DNA of 64,000 bases from Ochotona curzoniae (lineage: Eukaryota; Chordata; Mammalia; Lagomorpha; Ochotonidae). Positions 11,385 through 22,529 of this stretch are shown here, piece after piece. The stretch spans positions 6,820,001 through 6,884,000 of the forward strand of contig NW_024467120.1 in assembly GCF_017591425.1 (NCBI RefSeq), read 5' to 3'. The position numbers were made by a program, and so were the translations under genes. Numbering within the stretch: the stretch's first letter is position 1; the number at the start of each line of letters is the position of its first letter. The notes below the pieces were generated by a model. The model worked only from the letters and a program-made list of their open reading frames with translations. It did no database searches and was not told the origin of the DNA.

Positions 11385-11771
11385 AATACACATTTCTAAA
11401 ACTAAAACATAAAACAAGGCCAAAGACATATGAAATAATGTGCAAAATTACTAATAATCCAGGAAAGGAAAATTTAAAAATCACCTCTCACTTATCATCA
11501 TATCTGTTATCCAAAAGATACAGAACAGCAAGTGCTGGTGAAAATGTGGCAAAAAGAGAAGACTTGTACACTGGTGGGGGGAGTGTAAATTAGTCCAGAC
11601 ATTGTGAAAGCTTGTATGGAAATTCCTTGAGACACTAAAAACAGAAATTCCCAACTGATTCAGCAATCCCAGGACTGGCAATATATTCAAAGGAAAGGAA
11701 ATCAAGTGTTGACAAAATACCTGCATTCCCACGTCCATTGCAGTGTTTTCATAATTGCTAAGATACAGCAA

Positions 11772-11795
11772 ACACACACACACACACACACACAC
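11772..11795. repeat. (AC)n microsatellite
   Basis: About 12 AC units inside the L1 remnant. Confidence 0.95.
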
Positions 11796-12140
11796 GCAGC
11801 ACTTCAGCAGAAAGAAATCTTATCATTTGCAACACCATCCATCTGGAGGCCATTGTTTCAAGTGACATATGCCCAGAACAGGCGAACAAATGCATGTTTT
11901 CTTTCATATTGGATGTAAAATAGCAACTCATACAAGCGACTAGGATGGTTGTTGCCAGCACCTGGAGGCAGAAGTTAACAGTGAGATGCTGGTTGTGGGG
12001 TACAAAGTTTCAGGTGAAAAGGAGTAGTCGTGTTTTTGGAGGCTGCTTGCACCGCATGCTAACTAGCTTCCAAATCCTATGTTGCCTATTCAACATTGGC
12101 GACAGGATAACTAACAGTTGTTCTCAGTGCACACCCACAC

Positions 12141-12984
12141 GCATCAACTGAGAAGTATCTGAGGTGGTTGGTAAGTCGATTCACTTGGCTTAAATCATTA
12201 CACACAGTATACATATATAATAATATTACTCCTAAAGCCATAAATAGATACAATCATAACTTAGCAGTGTACAACAAATTTTTCATCAGTTATTTGGAAA
12301 GATTCTGGCCCTCCTGGAAGAAGCTCACCACACACAGATAATCTCTTTCCCCACCTAGAGGTCAAACAGTAAAATGACTCTTCATCATGCCAACATATTC
12401 TTTTGCGGAGTACACAAAACCTTGTCAATTTAAACAAACAAACAAACACACACACACAAAAAAAACTATTCTATTTTCTTAGAATAAAGGAATACCTGTA
12501 ACACTGTGCACATTTTGAAATGTATTCTTTTGGATATTGTAAAGAGCAGATCCACTTCTTACCTGCCCCTCCCTTTTCTTTAGTCTTCCTAACTCAATGA
12601 GGATTATGAACAAGAGAATAAATGGCTGAGTGAGCAAATACCAATGTGTGGGCAGATTCGGATTCACTCACATTTTGTCTTGGTTGTTTAGGAAAAGACG
12701 ACAGTCTTGAGGGAGCACTCCCTGGGATGTGGGGCTAGGCCAAGTGTCCCAAAGCCTGAAAACAGGGTTGAATTCTACTTTTTTTGATCCTGCTGCCAGT
12801 CAGGCAGGCAATCTTTGCTAAGTGACTTATTTTCCCTTATCCTTCTTCTCCTTTCCTCTATCTTGCAAAGCATGTGAGTACTAAGAAAAAGGTCTTGGGA
12901 AAAAAAGGATACTTGTTTTCATAACAGGTAAATAATAACTCCTGGGATTGTTCCTGCAGAGGTCACTAGTGCAGAAAGAAGATA
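12141..12984. other. No gene recognised; small (AAAC)n/(AC)n tract
   Basis: Non-repetitive apart from an AAAC then AC tract at about 12432-12458. No exon signal could be supported. Confidence 0.5.
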
Positions 12985-13135
12985 GACTCCAGGCAGGCCT
13001 GGCTTTGCCACAAGCTGACCATAACCTCAACCATGTCATTCAGCATCCCTGAATCCCCTTTCTCTCATTAAGGATTTGAAAAGTTATAGAGTCTCTGATG
13101 CCTCTTCCAGCATTACAATTCAGAACATAAATGCT
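12985..13135 (+). mobile_element. MIR-like ancient SINE
   Basis: 'ggcctggctttgccacaagctgacc', then 'ccatgtcattcagcatccctgaa' and 'ctttctctcattaaggat' follow the MIR order (…ggctctgccactta…gggcaagtcact…cctcagtttcctcatctgtaaa…) with heavy divergence. Confidence 0.45.
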
Positions 13136-13194
13136 TAGTGTGTCATATTAGTTTATCATCGTAGTAAGTCTGGCAACTCCATAATTTCTCTTTC

Positions 13195-13442
13195 TCTATT
13201 TATTTGAAAGTCAGAGAAACCCCCCCCATCTTTGGTTTGCTCTCCATATGCCCTCAACAACCATGACTGGGCCAGACCAAAGCCAGGAAACTCAAATGAG
13301 ATCTCTCATATGAGCAGCAGGGACCGACTACCTGCCTCCCACGACGTACGTGAGCAGGGAGCTGTAACTGGGAGTGGGGCAGGGGCTTCTACCCATTACT
13401 TTGATATGCAGGCATCCCAAGTGCTGTCCTAACCATATCCAA
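13195..13442 (-). mobile_element. Old C-SINE (CSINE2-like)
   Basis: Reversed tail 'ctctatttatttgaaagtcag', 'ggtttgctctccatatgcc', 'ctgggccagaccaaagccagg', 'gatatgcaggcatcccaagtgc' and 'tgtcctaaccatatcc'. Confidence 0.7.
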
Positions 13443-16010
13443 AAATCCCTTCACATCAGCGCATTGACAAATTGAGAGTGAGCATTGTCTCTGATTTGTT
13501 CTACTCTACCAAAAAAAGAAAAACCCCAAATCTAAAAACCTATGCATTTTACAAAGGAACATATCTGTAATACTATCTAGTGAGAGTGTCTTCAGCGTAT
13601 TTTTGTTGAATGAATGAGTAAACGTACAATCTTCTAGGGGTGCTTGCCTCAAGTTTCAAGAATAATAACTCACATTCCCTGCTAGATTTAATTCTTTATA
13701 GACAGGTTCACTTTTCTTTCCCCACCAAAATTGTCTTTGAGTCACTGATATGACTCATGGCTTGACAAAACAGGTCGAACCTGACATTACCCTGACTGGC
13801 AGGAAACAAGATAAGGAACACAGAACTAGTGAAAAGAAGTTATCAAAAAGAAAAAAAGTGATTTTTTTTTTTTTTAGTTTTGTTTTCTGGTCCTCAAAAT
13901 GAAATAAGGAAAATGTCAACAAGCAGCTTCTTTCTCATCTCCGTGACTGCGTCGGTTGAAAGAGTAAAATCAAATGCAAAGCACAGAGTAATTAAATCTC
14001 CAGGATCTAAAGGCACATTTTCCAGGTGTGGCTACCCTTCCCACTCCACCCCCAGATGAGTCACTCCGAAGAGGTAAGGTCAGCAGAGAAAGACAAAACG
14101 ACATTCTGTGGGTGAGAAGAGGCACTTTCCAGGTTTTCAGGGAGTCCAGATCCGGCTGTGACCCACTAAGAACTTTTTGATGTCAGACAGGAAGAAACTG
14201 ATTAGAAAAGCTGAGAAATGATGTCACACAGAGAGAAGATGACCCAGCTCGGCCCGCATTACTGGTTTTCCTTCAAAACCGGCAATGAGAAAGAAGCGAA
14301 ACGCCTGAGGTCTTAGGGAGCGGTCCGGCAGATGTAAGGAGTGGATGTGGTGCTTGAGTAAGGACCTATAAAGCATGATAGTGATGTCAGTCTCTGCTTT
14401 GCATACCCTCCCTGCATCCCCATCTGGCACTTTGCTTGCTGTGGGGCTGTTATCCCATGGATGTCTTCATGTTTGTTCAGTTCATATGAGAAATTACTCT
14501 GGGAAAGTCAACAAGATACTGCAGGAGGGTAGAACCAAGTAAATAGGGAGAGGATGCTTTCAGTCTCTTGTTAGTGCAAACAAGTTTCCCAGTACCCATG
14601 CTAAGATGTGAGTAAGAAGGTTCCTCACGTGGGACCCTAGACTTTAGACCATGCATCCCCATTCCCTTCACTTAGCTCCAGCATACCCTCCCTCTAGGGC
14701 CGAAGAGGCACCTAAGTCACATGCCTTCCCTTCTGAATCTCAAACACACCTGCATCCCCATGACCTGGAAATTTGCTTTTTCAAACAGCCCCGAGCCCTC
14801 TGGATCACAACCTTGAGTAAATCGGGCATTGAGTGTACCCAGGATATCCCAGAGGGCACAAGCAGCTGTCAAGAGGTGATACAAAGTGGGTGGAGCTTAA
14901 ATGTGCAGAGTTAGCATGTCCACAGGGTGCCACGGATGGGGTGCCACAGACATCTGCAAGAAAAGATGAAGCACACAGCCAGAGAAGGGTGGCCTGGGGC
15001 TGAGGTGGAGGCTCTAGCTCAGGGACCAGAGCTCTCCCTCCACAACACAGCATCTCAGTGTGACACGCCAAGTCATCTAACAACTGTCAATCAGACCCGC
15101 GTTTCAAGTGCCAGGAAAACACACAAATAGGCCATATTTGATTTAACAGTCTGCTAGCTGCTCTGTAACTTCTAGGTCTATGATTGTGCAGCTTCCATTT
15201 GTACTCTTGCCTGGACCTTAGGAAAAAAAAATGTTAGAAGTAAGGTGAGCACACCATATATTTCGCTGCAAGATTGCTTATTTATTGCTTTTTGGTAGCA
15301 GAATGGTTTGAGCTTGGCCGGTGGTGAAAGATTGTTTCTTCGATGCCTAGCAATTTTTCAGTCTGTCAAAGAGATTGTTATGCTCTAGATCCTGGAGCAA
15401 TATGTACCTGAAAGTCGATAATTCATGACAATATCAGAAGAAGGACTGCAGTCCTTTGTCTAAAGGAAAATGAACACGTGATGCTGGACTACTTTCAAGA
15501 TGTAAATCTGGTGACAATTTCTCATTTTATTTAAGCGTCTAGACGCTCTCTCTTAGCACTCTAATTAAGAAACTTTGTGAGATTGAGTGTTGAGCAAATT
15601 AATGAATTTTTTTTTGTATTTCAGTTTATTTTAGAGCCTCTATCAAAATATTTAAACATCTTTAATTCTAAAAAGAAAATGTTAATAGATCTCAGCATTT
15701 GCACTTGTTATTACTATAGCAACTCTCCTGGGCTGCTAAGCTCACTTGTCTCACTGCTCTACAAACCATAAAAACACCACACAGCTAGCAGGGCCTGGTT
15801 AAACGCATGTTCACACAGCACAGGATGCTGTCTCACAGTCAGCCTGCAGCCCTCGTGGAAAGGCCCTCATGGTCAGGAAGCCTCATCATCCTAGGACTGG
15901 GCTTGTGCTCTGCTTCTCAGTGCAATCACAGGGGAACAACAACATCATCGTGAAATGCCAGTTCCTGGGGACAACAGTGCTGTGAAAAAAAAAAAAAAAA
16001 AGCAAGCGGA
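13443..16010. other. Longest repeat-poor stretch of the window's first half
   Basis: No exon could be supported and no interspersed repeat recognised over about 2.5 kb. Only short homopolymers (T run near 13861, A run near 15986) interrupt it. It holds the AP-1 motif cluster listed separately. Confidence 0.5.
13738..14063. promoter_or_regulatory. Cluster of three consensus AP-1 motifs with a GATA motif (candidate enhancer)
   Basis: Perfect TGAGTCA at 13738-13744, TGACTCA at 13751-13757 and TGAGTCA at 14057-14063, with AGATAAG at 13809-13815 between them. This 7-mer is expected about once per 8 kb by chance, so three in 326 bp is unusual. Function is inferred from motifs alone. Confidence 0.35.
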
Positions 16011-16345
16011 ATGGGGCCTGGTGCAGTAGCTTAGCAGCTAAAGCCCTCACCTTGCCTGCACAGAGATCCCTTGTGGGTGCTGGTTCTAATCCCCTCCACT
16101 TCCCATACAGCTCCCTACTTATGGTCTGGGAAAGCAGTCGAGGACGGCCCAAAGCCTTGGGACCTTGCACCCATGTGGGAGACCTGGAGGAGGTTTCTTA
16201 ATCCTGGCTTCAAATAAGCCCAGGTCCGGCCATTGCAGCCACTTGGGGAGTAAATCAGTGGTCAGAAGATCTTCCTCTCTGTCTCTCCTCCTCTCTATAT
16301 ATCTGACTTTCTAATAAAAACGAATAAATCTTAAAAAAAAAAAAA
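16011..16345 (+). mobile_element. C-SINE, full length
   Basis: 'ggggcctggtgcagtagctta' head, 'ctgggaaagcagtcgaggac', 'cttcctctctgtctctcctcc', tail 'aataaaaacgaataaatctt' and a poly-A. Imperfect duplicates 'gcaagcggaat' and 'acaagcagaat' flank it as a likely target-site duplication. Confidence 0.92.
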
Positions 16346-16371
16346 ACAAGCAGAATATCTCCCACTTTTTG

Positions 16372-16500
16372 GCTCAGCTCTGGCCTGCCCTTGCAACCAC
16401 TTGGAGAGTGAATCAGTGGATGGAAGATCTTCCTCTCTGTCTCTCCTCTCTGTATATCTTACTTTCCAATAAAAACAAACAGATCTTTAAAAACAAAAAA
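16372..16500 (+). mobile_element. C-SINE, 5'-truncated
   Basis: Only the 3' half is present: 'ggctcagctctggcctgcc', 'gtgaatcagtggatggaag', 'cctctctgtatatcttactttcc', 'aataaaaacaaacagatcttt'. It follows a full-length copy in the same orientation. Confidence 0.85.
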
Positions 16501-16949
16501 GAAGGCTGCTTACATATTTGTACTTATTTTTTTTTCTGAGACAGTCATTGCTAACTAAATTGTAGCTCCATTATCCTCTCAGGCAGAGTAATTTCCAGCT
16601 GACAAATGGCATTTTCAGGTGATACTAGTCCGATCCCTGCTTATCTGAGGGTGCACTGTGCCTGACCCTCCGAGACAAGCCTAGCTTCTCACCATGCTGA
16701 GTAAAGGCTGTCTTCGACTTGGAGCCACAGATGCCATTCTCAAGACAGTCTCTCCTGGGTATGTCTCTCGGATGAAGAGCCTTTGTGCCCATTTGACGTA
16801 AAACATAAAAAGAGATAGTTCCCAAGCTCACAAAGAGTTTAGTTTGGAGAGACAAAACCAAGAATGTCAATGATTGCAATAAACTCTTTAATGTCAACAT
16901 AAGAGTAATTAAGGGTACAAAAAAAAATCTGGATTACAACTAAGGCATT
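16501..16949. other. No feature recognised
   Basis: Ordinary sequence between two SINEs; no exon or repeat could be supported. Confidence 0.45.
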
Positions 16950-16965
16950 GAAAAACACCAGGGTT

Positions 16966-17308
16966 GGGCCCGGCGCGGTGGCGCAAGTGGTTAAAGGTCC
17001 TCGCCTTGCACGCCCGGGATCCCATATGGGCGCCGGTTCTAATCCCGGCAGCCCTGCTTCCCATCCAGCTCCCTGCCTGTGGCCCGGGAAAGCAGTCGAG
17101 GACAGCCCAAAGCTTTGGGACCCTGCACCCGCGTGGGAGACCCGGAAGAGGCTCCTGGCTTCGGATTGGCATAGTATCGGCCCGTTGCGCTCACTTGGGG
17201 AGTGAATCATCGGATGGAAGATCTTCCTCTCTGTCTCTCCTCTCTGTATATCTGCCTTTCCAATACAAAAATAATAAAAAATAAATCTTTAAAAAAAAAA
17301 AAAAAAAA
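16966..17308 (+). mobile_element. Young full-length C-SINE with perfect 16-bp target-site duplication
   Basis: The head 'gggcccggcgcggtggcgca' keeps CpG sites, box-like 'ggttctaatccc' is intact, and the tail ends in a run of about 18 A. The flanks 'gaaaaacaccagggtt' at 16950-16965 and 17309-17324 are identical. Retained CpGs and a perfect duplication indicate recent insertion. Confidence 0.97.
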
Positions 17309-17339
17309 GAAAAACACCAGGGTTTTGAGTGTCCGTAAA

Positions 17340-17560
17340 TGATCCCAAGATTCAGGTCGAGCGTGACACAGAGGAGAGGGCCGAGCAGAAGCATTCTGGA
17401 AAGATCTTCGCACGTACAAAGATGTGAGGCACAGAAGTTGGTAGATCCCAGGAACTGTAAATGGAGCAGGTTGGGGTACAATGGGAGATATGGGTACACA
17501 GGTCTTCTGGGGCCAGACCTTGCAGGGTGTGATGCACAAGGTTTGGGTCTGAGGATTCTA
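17340..17560 (+). repeat. Ancient dispersed mammalian repeat, family not named
   Basis: 'aagatgtgaggcacagaag', 'atcccaggaactg' and 'ggggccagaccttgcagggtgtg' follow the order of a common old mammalian repeat (…gaggc…gaactg…ggccaga.c.tgcagggcctt…). Parts that look like the same family recur near 19.4, 39.0, 41.2 and 49.8 kb. Confidence 0.45.
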
Positions 17561-18273
17561 GATTATCTTGGGCCATCCACTGCACTGTTAGCTCCACAGT
17601 TGGCAGGGAACTCATCTTCTCCACTTGTTCTCTGTCGCTGCGATGACTGGGACATGTTAGACGCTCAACAAAGAGATTAATTCATTAGAATTTCAAGTCA
17701 ACTAAAAACAGGGATACATTCTGGCAAATGTGTCCTGCTTGGTTTTGGCATTATATGAACATGAGTACACTTACACAAATCGAGACCCTGTAATCGATCA
17801 TTCCACATGATCTCTTAATGCAATTAAGAGGTAAATGGAAGATGCATGGGGCTGCCACCGCATCACATGGCAGGCTGTTGACAGTTGATCTTTTTCACAA
17901 GTAGAACACTGTGAAATAATAACAAAAAAGATCAAATGATAGGTAAATTAGTATGTAGCCATTTGTTCCCATTCTCAATGATAATGTACTCACATAATTG
18001 TTGTACACTACGTTTCTGTGACTGGTGATGCAGTAGGTGTGTTTACAACAATATCACACAAACACATGGGGAATGCATTGCAGCATGATGTCACGTGATC
18101 ACAGCATGATTAGTCCATGGGAATGTTCCAGTGCTATTACAATCTTAGCGGATCATCACTACGTGTGTGGTGCTGCATCAACCACCACTTGGCTATGCCA
18201 CTCACATCTTTTCCTTAAACCCCATCACTGAAAGAGGAATGATTTTTTTTTTTCAATCAACAACAACTTTTTC
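17561..18273. other. No gene recognised; possible L2 end near 17.63-17.70 kb
   Basis: 'gggacatgttagacgctcaacaaa' and 'ttaattcatta' near 17648-17690 resemble the common L2/MIR ending (cacatagtaggcgctcaataaa…). The rest is unremarkable. Confidence 0.4.
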
Positions 18274-18598
18274 GGGACCGGTACGATAGTGTAGTGGTTA
18301 AGGTCCCCACCTTGCATGCGCCCGGGATGCCATATGGGCGCCAGTTCTAATCCCGGTGGCCCCACTTCCCATGCAGTTCCCAGCTTGTGGCCTAGGAAAG
18401 CAGTCAAGGACAGCCCAAAGTCTTGGGACCCTGTATCTGCATGGGAGATCCGGAAGAGCTCCTGGCTTCGCATTGGCTCAGCTCCAGCCATTGCGGTCCC
18501 TTGAGGAGTGAACCATCAGATGAAAGACCTTCCTCTCTGTCTCCTCCTCTCCTTATATCTGCCTTTCCAATAAATAAATAAATAAATCTTTTTTTTAA
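18274..18598 (+). mobile_element. C-SINE, full length
   Basis: 'gggaccggtacgatagtgta' head, 'gccatatgggcgccagttc', 'aggaaagcagtcaaggac' and an (AAAT)n tail. Imperfect duplicates 'aacaactttttc' and 'aaccagtttttc' flank it. Confidence 0.92.
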
Positions 18599-18979
18599 GA
18601 AAAGAACCAGTTTTTCTTAGATTAGCACATAATTATTGAAGAATAAGGAAAAAATATATAAAATATTAAAGGCACTTCAAAGATAACCGGGAATATCCAT
18701 CACAAACAATAAATGGAAGCTTAAATTCTATCTCACAGAACCTTTCAGAATGCCCAGCTTTCCAGGGAATTGAGTCTCTTTTCTTGTCCTTTTAGAAATA
18801 CATCATAAAATACCCTTGAAGTTTAAGGTCAGTATGGAAGTGGTGCTTAGAATTCCAATGCCACGTCCTGTGTCCGTGCAATGCCCCTCAAATACAGTGA
18901 GGAAGTATGCATTACTTATCAAAATTCTACTTACCTGATGTCTCTGTTTCATCTGTGAGCTCACAATGCTGGATCAAAA
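18599..18979. other. No feature recognised
   Basis: AT-rich sequence without supportable exon or repeat. Confidence 0.4.
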
Positions 18980-19270
18980 TCATCAGAAGTCATCAAAATC
19001 ATGACACTGGCATCTGGTGGGGGACTTCTTGGCGAATCATTGCACAGCAGCATGCATTACATGATAAGAACAAGGCAGGAAACCAGAAAGAACTGCGTGT
19101 ACACTAACACCACTCACAAGGATGGATAACTGGATTACGTCTCACACGAGGGCTCTGCCCTTATGGCGTAATCACCCCCAACATCTCACCTCTCAAACAC
19201 CTTTATGATGTTGAGAAATTAACATCCCAACACAAAAAGTTTGGAGAACATATTCAGACCATTGCAGTGG
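18980..19270 (-). mobile_element. ERVL-MaLR-type LTR, reverse orientation
   Basis: 'gggggacttcttgg', 'acacgagggctctgcccttat', 'gcgtaatcacccccaacatctcacctc', 'gagaaattaacatcccaacac' and 'acatattcagaccattgcagtgg' match the reversed MST/THE1 LTR pattern. It is an old non-coding LTR piece. Confidence 0.65.
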
Positions 19271-19329
19271 TTAAAGAAGGCCTTACCAACAACATAATAT
19301 TTGAATAAAGACAACACGCAGTCATCAGG

Positions 19330-19730
19330 GAACAAGGAACATAAACACAGGGACTTGAAGCAATAGGGTTTTGCCACAGGAAACCACAAACACAAGGCCA
19401 TGAGGCAAAGCAAATGCTTGGAATGTTCTAGAAACCATAAAGACTCCGGGGTGGCTGGAGTCACATGAATGAGGGCAGAAGGGGAAGAGAAGAGGCAGTG
19501 AGCTCATAGAGGGAAGGGTTTCAGCCTCTTCTGTTGGTAAGGTGGGAACCTGGAATGTTTTGAGCAATAGTCATGAGAACTGAGTTAGGCTTTAACAGGA
19601 TCAGGTGTGCTGCAGGAAGATAAGCAGAGATTGGACCCCATCCAGGCAGCATATGCAGGTCTTTGACTGTAGTCAAGTTGGGGCTCTGTTTCAAAAAGTA
19701 GAGCAAATGGATTAGATGAGGCTGTACAAA
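19330..19730 (+). repeat. Ancient dispersed mammalian repeat, family not named
   Basis: 'aaggccatgaggcaaagcaaatgcttgg', 'atgttctagaaacc', 'gtggctggagtcacatgaatgaggg', 'gacttgag..' style blocks and 'gagttaggctttaacaggatc' appear in the order of this family. It seems to be the most complete copy of the family in the window. Confidence 0.5.
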
Positions 19731-19817
19731 GATCTCCATGGCTCAAGTATTATGATAATGACTGATGGTTTACAGTAAGCAGAGGACCCAAGGAGAATGT
19801 GTGGTAGGAACTGGCTG

Positions 19818-19935
19818 AAGTGTAAGCTCCCCACTGAAACACAAACTCACTCTAACACCATGTCTTGAGCTCTCACAAGAGGGTATGATGTATGGAATGT
19901 GCCCAATAAGTGTCTCGTGAGTTAAGTTAAGGAAG
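19818..19935 (+). mobile_element. L2 3' end fragment
   Basis: 'gtgtaagctccccactg', 'tgtcttgagctctc', 'gtatggaatgtgcccaataagtgtc' and 'gtgagttaag' match the L2 ending (…gtaagctcc…cctggcacatagtaggtgctcaataaa…gaatga). Confidence 0.45.
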
Positions 19936-20045
19936 TTAATAAAGCTACACAGAGCAGGGAATTTTTGAGCTGAGGTGCAAAAAATAAAAGGAACTTTCCA
20001 GGCGACATATGACCCGTAAGTTACATTCTTCAAACATCCTGAGCC

Positions 20046-20262
20046 TGCCTGGGAAAGCAGTCAAGAATGGCCCAAAGCCTTAGGATCCTGCACCTGCGTG
20101 GGAGACCTGGAGGAGGCTCCTGGCTCCTGGCTTTGGATCAGCACAGTGACCTTTGCGGTCACTTGGGGAGTGAATCAGTGGATGGAAGATCTTCCTCTCT
20201 GTCTGTTCTCCTCTCTGTATATCTGACTTTGCAATAAAAATAAATAAAAATTTTTTTAAAAA
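20046..20262 (+). mobile_element. C-SINE, 5'-truncated
   Basis: Begins at 'tgcctgggaaagcagtcaaga' and runs to the tail 'gcaataaaaataaataaaaa'. The head and 'ccatatggg' block are absent. Confidence 0.9.
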
Positions 20263-20271
20263 AGCAAAAGG

Positions 20272-20348
20272 AATTACGAGAGCTGGCACTCCAACCCAGG
20301 CACGCTGATGTCGCGGTGTCATAAACGCAGTGCCAAAAGCCCACCCTT
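20272..20348 (-). mobile_element. C-SINE head fragment
   Basis: 'gagctggcactccaaccc', 'gtgtcataaacgcagtgcc' and 'aaagcccaccc' resemble a reversed older C-SINE head next to an oppositely oriented copy. Confidence 0.45.
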
Positions 20349-20772
20349 AATTTGACTTTCTAATGGGAAAAGAAGAGTATTTTCTAATAATGATGTTAGG
20401 GCTACGATATAGCCATGTACAAAAAAAAAAAAGAAGGAAAAAAAAAGATGGGAAAAGTTATTGAACCCTTAACACAAAATTTAGTTCAGAATTGATAAGA
20501 AAACTGCAAGAACTTATCTCCAAAGACCTAAGATTTGACTCTGAATTCTTACATATGACGATAAAAACATAATCAACAAAGAAAACCTAAGATGGAGTTT
20601 ATACACACTAAAAATGTGTATTGCAAAAGATATATTTAAGAAACTGAAAACACAGAACATGGAAGTAAATAGTCACAAATAATGTATCTGATAAGAGTAT
20701 GCAGAATATGTAGAATACAGAAATAACAAACTCAAACATCAAAAGGAAAACAAAAAAAGAATTCAAAAATCA

Positions 20773-21092
20773 GCCAGGCATCAGTGCTGTGGGCCATAGA
20801 GATACTAGCATCACTTGTAAGAGCTCTGGTTCAAGTTCCTACTGCCCTACTTCCCATCCAGCTCCCTACTGATGCATCTGGGAAAGCAGGGAAATATGGC
20901 CCATGGGAAACGTAGATGGTGTTGCAAGTTCCTGGCTCCAGCCAGACCCAGCCTAGCTGTTGCAACCCTTTGAAAAGTAAATCAGAAAATAAGATAGCAA
21001 TCTTGGCTATCTTTCTCTCTCTCTCTCTTTCCTTTTCTCTTTCCCTCTCTCTGTAAGTATTCAGGAAATAAATAAATAAGTAAATCTTAAGA
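20773..21092 (+). mobile_element. C-SINE nested in L1, diverged
   Basis: 'catcagtgctgtgggccata' head, 'acttcccatccagctccctac', 'ctgggaaagcaggg', a TC-rich stretch and the tail 'aataaataaataagtaaatctt'. Confidence 0.8.
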
Positions 21093-21201
21093 AAATAGAA
21101 GGAATTGTAAGTAGATATTTTACCAAGCACATACACTAATGACTAATGACCAATAAATACAAGGAAAAAATACTCAACATCTTTAAAACAAAAGGCAAAT
21201 T

Positions 21202-21497
21202 AGGGGGCTAGGATATTATAGGGCAGTGGGTTAAACTGCCACCTGTGCTGAGTCCTGGCTTCTCTGTTTCCTATCCTGCTCCATGCTAATTCACCTGGGA
21301 AAGCACAGGAAGCGAGCCCAAGCACTTGTGTCCTTGCCCACCAATGTGGGAGACTTGGAGTTCTAGGCCCCTGATTCCAGGCTGGCTTAGCTCCAGCCAT
21401 GGCCCCATTCGAGGAGTGAACCAGCAAATGCAAGATCTCTTTGTCTCTCTCCTTCTTTTTATCACTCTGCCTTTCAAATAAATACTTTTTAAAAACA
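21202..21497 (+). mobile_element. C-SINE nested in L1, diverged
   Basis: 'gggggctaggatattatagg' head, 'gggaaagcacaggaagc', 'ggagtgaaccagcaaatgc', 'actctgcctttcaaataaatac'. L1 resumes directly after its A-rich tail. Confidence 0.85.
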
Positions 21498-22024
21498 AAA
21501 AGAAGAAATGCACATTAAAACAACTACGAAATACCATTACAATCACTAGGGAGCTAAAGCTGGAAAGTAAGGTGATGACCTATACTGGCAAGGATGTGTA
21601 GAACCTAGAGACCTCTTACTGTCCTGTTGGGAAAGTCAAGTGGTGGAACCACTTTGGGAAAGAGCCTTGTAATTCCTCACTCAGTTAAACAGAAAGTTGC
21701 TGTGTGACCAGCAATCCCACTCCTAGGCATCCATCCAAGAGAAAACATGTCCACACAGAATCTTGTAAACAAGTGTTTAAAGCAGAATTATTCTTAATAG
21801 CCAGAATGTTGAAACAACTCAAAGGCCAGTCAACTTATGAATGGATAAACAAAATGCCATACATGCATTATTCATTTGCCATAAATACAAGAATTGACAC
21901 AAGCCACAATATGCATGAACCTTGAAAACATACTGCATTAAAGCAGCCTGACACCTGAGGCTACATGCTGTGTGACTCCTTTAATGAAATGTTCAGAATA
22001 AGCAGTTCTACAGAATGGCCTAGT

Positions 22025-22430
22025 GGAAAGAGAGCATGACAATAAGTCTGCTGTAACAGACTCCTAATAACTGTTATCTCACAGAACTGGAGGTTAGAAG
22101 TTCAAAATCTAGGTCATGCTCTATGTAAAGCCCGAACGCGGAAGACTCTTTCCCGTGTCTTCCCCATTTCTGTGTCTCCAGGATATTCTTGGCATTGCTT
22201 GGCTTGCGGCTGCATCACTCCAGCTCCTGTCGCTGACCTCACATGGCCTTCTCCTTCATGTGACCGTCCCCCTTTGGTCACTACACACTAGATTGAGGGC
22301 TTCTGTTAATCCAGTTCAGCCTCATCTTCACTCACCATACATGCAAAGACCTTGTTTCCAGATAGGGTCGCACTCTGATGTTCCAGAAAGTGCTGGTACA
22401 CCGTTCAGCCCACTGTAAGGATTGACTGCT
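22025..22430 (-). mobile_element. LTR fragment of ERVL-MaLR type, reverse orientation
   Basis: 'gtctgctgtaacagactcc', 'ctcacagaactggaggttagaag' and 'tgacctcacatggccttctcc' match the reversed end and middle of MLT/MST-type LTRs. Non-coding. Confidence 0.5.
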
Positions 22431-22529
22431 CACAGACACAGCTTTCTTTTCTTGAGCCATAATACTTGTTGTTTGAGATGATGAAGCAGGCCTAATGTTG
22501 CCTGTGGTGAAGGCAGCACATCTGTGGGC

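Larger units (their letters stand above)
10560..12140 (+). mobile_element. Old L1 3' part, interrupted by a SINE and microsatellites
   Basis: L1 ORF2 C-terminal and 3' UTR landmarks run in order: 'gatttgacaccaaaag', 'gaaaatgtttgcaaggcat', 'tatctgataaaggctgaatatcc', a SINE insertion, then 'acatatgaaataatgtgcaaaa', 'gctggtgaaaatgtgg', 'acactggtggggggagtgtaaat', 'ttgctaagatacagc', 'ccatctggaggccattg', 'ggatggttgttgccagc'. Frames are broken throughout. Confidence 0.75.
20400..22020 (+). mobile_element. Old L1 3' part, interrupted by two SINEs
   Basis: L1 landmarks: 'gtatctgataagagtatgcag' and 'caaactcaaacatc' upstream of the first SINE; 'gaaatgcacattaaaacaac', 'ggcaaggatgtgtagaac', 'tgaccagcaatcccactcctagg', 'tatgaatggataaacaaaatgcc' and 'catgaaccttgaaaac' downstream of the second. 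A strong match to the ORF2 end and 3' UTR; frames are broken. Confidence 0.8.

Noticed and set aside
16839..17284. Overlapping frames of about 85-125 codons on both strands with similar protein-like phrases recurring across the window
   Set aside because: The recurring phrases (for example 'GSWMGSRAAGI' or 'PTSHPAPCLWPGKA') are C-SINE translations, so their recurrence reflects the repeat and not a protein family.
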